Assembly: GCF_001894765.1 (NCBI RefSeq)
Contig: NZ_BCWV01000001.1
Location: 1-64,000 of the forward strand
Origin: Rhodococcoides corynebacterioides NBRC 14404
GTDB taxonomy: Bacteria > Actinomycetota > Actinomycetes > Mycobacteriales > Mycobacteriaceae
Length of the DNA: 64,000 nt
Direction: 5' to 3'
Position numbers and translations under genes: made by a program. The notes beneath the pieces are model-generated. The model was given only the letters and a program-made list of their open reading frames with translations. It searched no databases and was not told the DNA's origin. Positions 62,012 to 64,000 of the stretch are shown here, piece after piece (the stretch's first letter is position 1; each line of letters opens with the position of its first letter).

Positions 62012-62433
62012 TGACCATCGACGAGATGCTCGAGCGGGCCCGCGCGACGTACCGCCGCATGCCGGTGGAGGATCTGCCCGCGGCCGTCGCCCGCGGGGCG
62101 ATTCTGGTGGACATCAGGCCGCAGGCGCAGCGCGCCGCGGAGGGCACGATGCCCGGTGCGCTCGCCGTCGAACGCAACGTCCTGGAGTGGCGCCTCGACC
62201 CGTTGTCCTCCGCACGCCTCGCGGCGGCGGTCGATCACGACGTCGAGTGGATCGTGTTGTGCTCGGAGGGGTACACCTCGTCGCTCGCCGCCGCCGCGCT
62301 GCAGGAGCTCGGTCTGCACCGAGCGACGGACGTCGTCGGCGGGTACCGGGCGATCCGTGCGGCCGGCTTGCTGGGCGTCGTCGGCCGGGCGCGGCATTGC
62401 ATCCGGGAGGGGCGTGCGCTGGTCGCGCACTAG
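62011..62433 (+). CDS. Rhodanese-domain sulfurtransferase
   Basis: The 140-residue protein is a single rhodanese domain: [33 protein letters not shown], then [22 protein letters not shown] with the catalytic Cys in the CSEGYTS loop, then [11 protein letters not shown]. Rhodaneses move sulfane sulfur. ATG 62011 shares a base with the dioxygenase stop, so the pair is translated together and likely handles excess cysteine or its breakdown products. Only 32 bases separate it from lysS. Confidence 0.88.
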   Translation: MTIDEMLERARATYRRMPVEDLPAAVARGAILVDIRPQAQRAAEGTMPGALAVERNVLEWRLDPLSSARLAAAVDHDVEWIVLCSEGYTSSLAAAALQELGLHRATDVVGGYRAIRAAGLLGVVGRARHCIREGRALVAH

Positions 62434-62465
62434 GCCGGGTGACCGGCGCACTAGGCTGGACGTCC

Positions 62466-63986
62466 GTGACCGACGCACAGCCGACCCCCGCGCCCGACGA
62501 CACCCCGGAGCAGTTGCGCATCCGTCGCGAGAAGCGCACGCGCCTGCTGGAGTCCGGGCGGGAGGCGTATCCGGTGTCCGTGGACCGCACCCACTCGCTC
62601 GCCGAGGTGCGCGCGTCGCATCCGGACCTCGCGCCCGACACCCACACGGGTGACCGGGTGGGGGTGGCGGGCCGTGTCATCTTCCTGCGCAACACCGGAA
62701 AGCTGTGCTTCGCGACCCTGCAGGACGGTGACGGGACCCAGCTGCAGGCGATGATCTCGCTGGCCGGAGTCGGCGAGAACGAGCTGGCGCAGTGGAAGTC
62801 GGACGTGGATCTCGGCGACATCGTGTTCGTCGGCGGCGAGGTGATCTCGTCTCGGCGCGGAGAGCTGTCCGTGATGGCGGATCGATGGGCGATGGCGTCG
62901 AAGTCGTTGCGACCCTTGCCGGTCGCGCACAAGGACATGTCCGAGGAGTCGCGGGTTCGCCAGCGTTACGTCGACCTCATCGTTCGGCCGGAGGCTCGGG
63001 AGAACGCGCGGCGGCGAGTCCGGGCGCTGCGTGCGCTGCGGGACGGCCTCGAACGGCGGGGCTTCCTCGAGATCGAGACTCCGATGCTGCAGACGCTCCA
63101 CGGCGGGGCCGCGGCGCGGCCCTTCGTGACGCACTCGAACGCGCTCGACATCGACCTGTACCTCCGTATCGCGCCGGAACTCTTCCTCAAGCGCGCGGTG
63201 GTCGGCGGCATCGACCGGGTCTTCGAGATCAATCGGAACTTCCGCAACGAGGGTGTGGATTCCACGCACTCGCCGGAGTTCGCGATGCTCGAGACCTACG
63301 AGGCCTACGGCACGTACGACGACTCGGCGGTCATGACCCGCGAGTTGATCCAGGAAGTGGTGCAGGCGGTGTACGGCGGCCTCCAGGTCACCCTCGCCGA
63401 CGGGACCGAGTACGACTTCGCCGGTGAGTGGCGGGCCATCGAGATGTACCCGTCGTTGTCCGAGGCGGTCGGGGTCTCGGTGACTCCCGAGACGACCGTC
63501 GACGAGCTGCGAGCCCTGGCCGACCGGGTCGGTCTCGACGTGCCGGAGGGCAAGGGGTGGGGCCACGGCAAGCTCGTCGAGGAGCTGTGGGAGCACAGCT
63601 GCCGCGACCAGTTGACGGTCCCGACGTTCGTTCGCGACTTTCCCGTCGAGACGTCGCCGCTGGTCCGCGCGCATCGATCGACGCCGGGCGTCGTCGAGAA
63701 GTGGGACCTCTACGTTCGCGGATTCGAGCTCGCGACCGGGTATTCCGAGCTGGTCGACCCGGTGGTGCAGCGGGAGCGCTTCGCGGACCAGGCACGGTTG
63801 GCCTCGGCCGGCGACGACGAGGCGATGGTGCTCGACGAGGACTTCCTGGCCGCGATGGAGTACGGAATGCCGCCCACCACGGGTACCGGAATGGGGATCG
63901 ACCGACTGTTGATGGCTCTCACGGGGCACGGTATTCGCGAGACCATCCTCTTCCCACTCGTTCGTCCGGACCGCGGACGGAACTGA
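62466..63986 (+). CDS. lysS: Lysine--tRNA ligase
   Basis: The 506-residue class II synthetase has an OB-fold ([33 protein letters not shown]), motif 1 near [10 protein letters not shown], motif 2 in [28 protein letters not shown] and motif 3 in [13 protein letters not shown]. The Lys-specific RYVDLI and LFLKR blocks are present. GTG 62466 follows a TAGGCT box (62452-62457) by eight bases, so the mRNA is probably leaderless despite the upstream operon. The gene is complete, with only 14 bases of window after it. Confidence 0.94.
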   Translation: MTDAQPTPAPDDTPEQLRIRREKRTRLLESGREAYPVSVDRTHSLAEVRASHPDLAPDTHTGDRVGVAGRVIFLRNTGKLCFATLQDGDGTQLQAMISLAGVGENELAQWKSDVDLGDIVFVGGEVISSRRGELSVMADRWAMASKSLRPLPVAHKDMSEESRVRQRYVDLIVRPEARENARRRVRALRALRDGLERRGFLEIETPMLQTLHGGAAARPFVTHSNALDIDLYLRIAPELFLKRAVVGGIDRVFEINRNFRNEGVDSTHSPEFAMLETYEAYGTYDDSAVMTRELIQEVVQAVYGGLQVTLADGTEYDFAGEWRAIEMYPSLSEAVGVSVTPETTVDELRALADRVGLDVPEGKGWGHGKLVEELWEHSCRDQLTVPTFVRDFPVETSPLVRAHRSTPGVVEKWDLYVRGFELATGYSELVDPVVQRERFADQARLASAGDDEAMVLDEDFLAAMEYGMPPTTGTGMGIDRLLMALTGHGIRETILFPLVRPDRGRN

Positions 63987-64000
63987 CTCGAAACGGGCTT

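Overview
The window looks like a chromosome segment of a high-GC, mycolic-acid-containing actinobacterium, most likely Rhodococcus or its sister group Rhodococcoides. The signs are the order ftsH-folE-folP-folB-folK-DUF3180-DUF6779-(DUF2520)-panC-panD-coaX-lysS, a Pls-type stand-alone NRPS, mycobacterial-style FolE, CoaX and FtsH proteins, and many GTG starts and leaderless promoters. The genus call is inference.

Bases 1 to about 12,770 are an integrated genomic island. Its GC content is visibly lower than the rest. It holds an IS3-family remnant, gene fragments, a relaxase gene lacking its usual N-terminus and, at the right border, the 3' half of a tRNA-Thr(CGU) gene (12766-12812) that reads as an att scar. 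The main content is a set of secreted LGFP-repeat (mycolate wall-associated) proteins with different C-terminal effector domains. One is cut by the IS (619-1000). One carries a permuted NlpC/P60-type hydrolase domain (2991-4916, in-frame TAG). One carries a NucA/NucB-type DNase domain (7218-9644, in-frame TAA). Each is near a possible partner: an exported protein (1083-1595), a lipoprotein (4966-6168) and a ComJ/Nin-like protein (9700-10230). I read this as a decaying or recoded wall-anchored toxin-immunity island.

Bases 12.9-25 kb are core genome: small conserved genes, the K+ transporter operon kdpFABC with the sensor kinase kdpD but no adjacent kdpE, an aquaporin with an Asp23-like stress protein, a divergent ECF sigma factor, and a GAF protein. 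Bases 25-40 kb are a mixed metabolic region: VOC protein, deacetylase, SDR, SGNH hydrolase, ANTAR regulator, M23 peptidase, acyl-CoA dehydrogenase, GntR regulator with MFS exporter, M1 peptidase, and a 1289-residue Pls-like adenylation-PCP-acetyltransferase protein.

From about 40.4 kb the region shows a sulfur theme. A SAM-IV riboswitch precedes a cysteine-desulfurase-like enzyme. A Cys-containing RRHVDLCR leader peptide precedes a short luciferase-like protein. A leaderless poly-Cys uORF with a hairpin precedes cysteine dioxygenase and rhodanese genes. Between them lie housekeeping operons: ppa, a D-Ala-D-Ala carboxypeptidase, a DUF2342 metalloprotease, tilS, hpt, an amidase, ftsH, the folate operon, the pantothenate/CoA operon and lysS at the right end.
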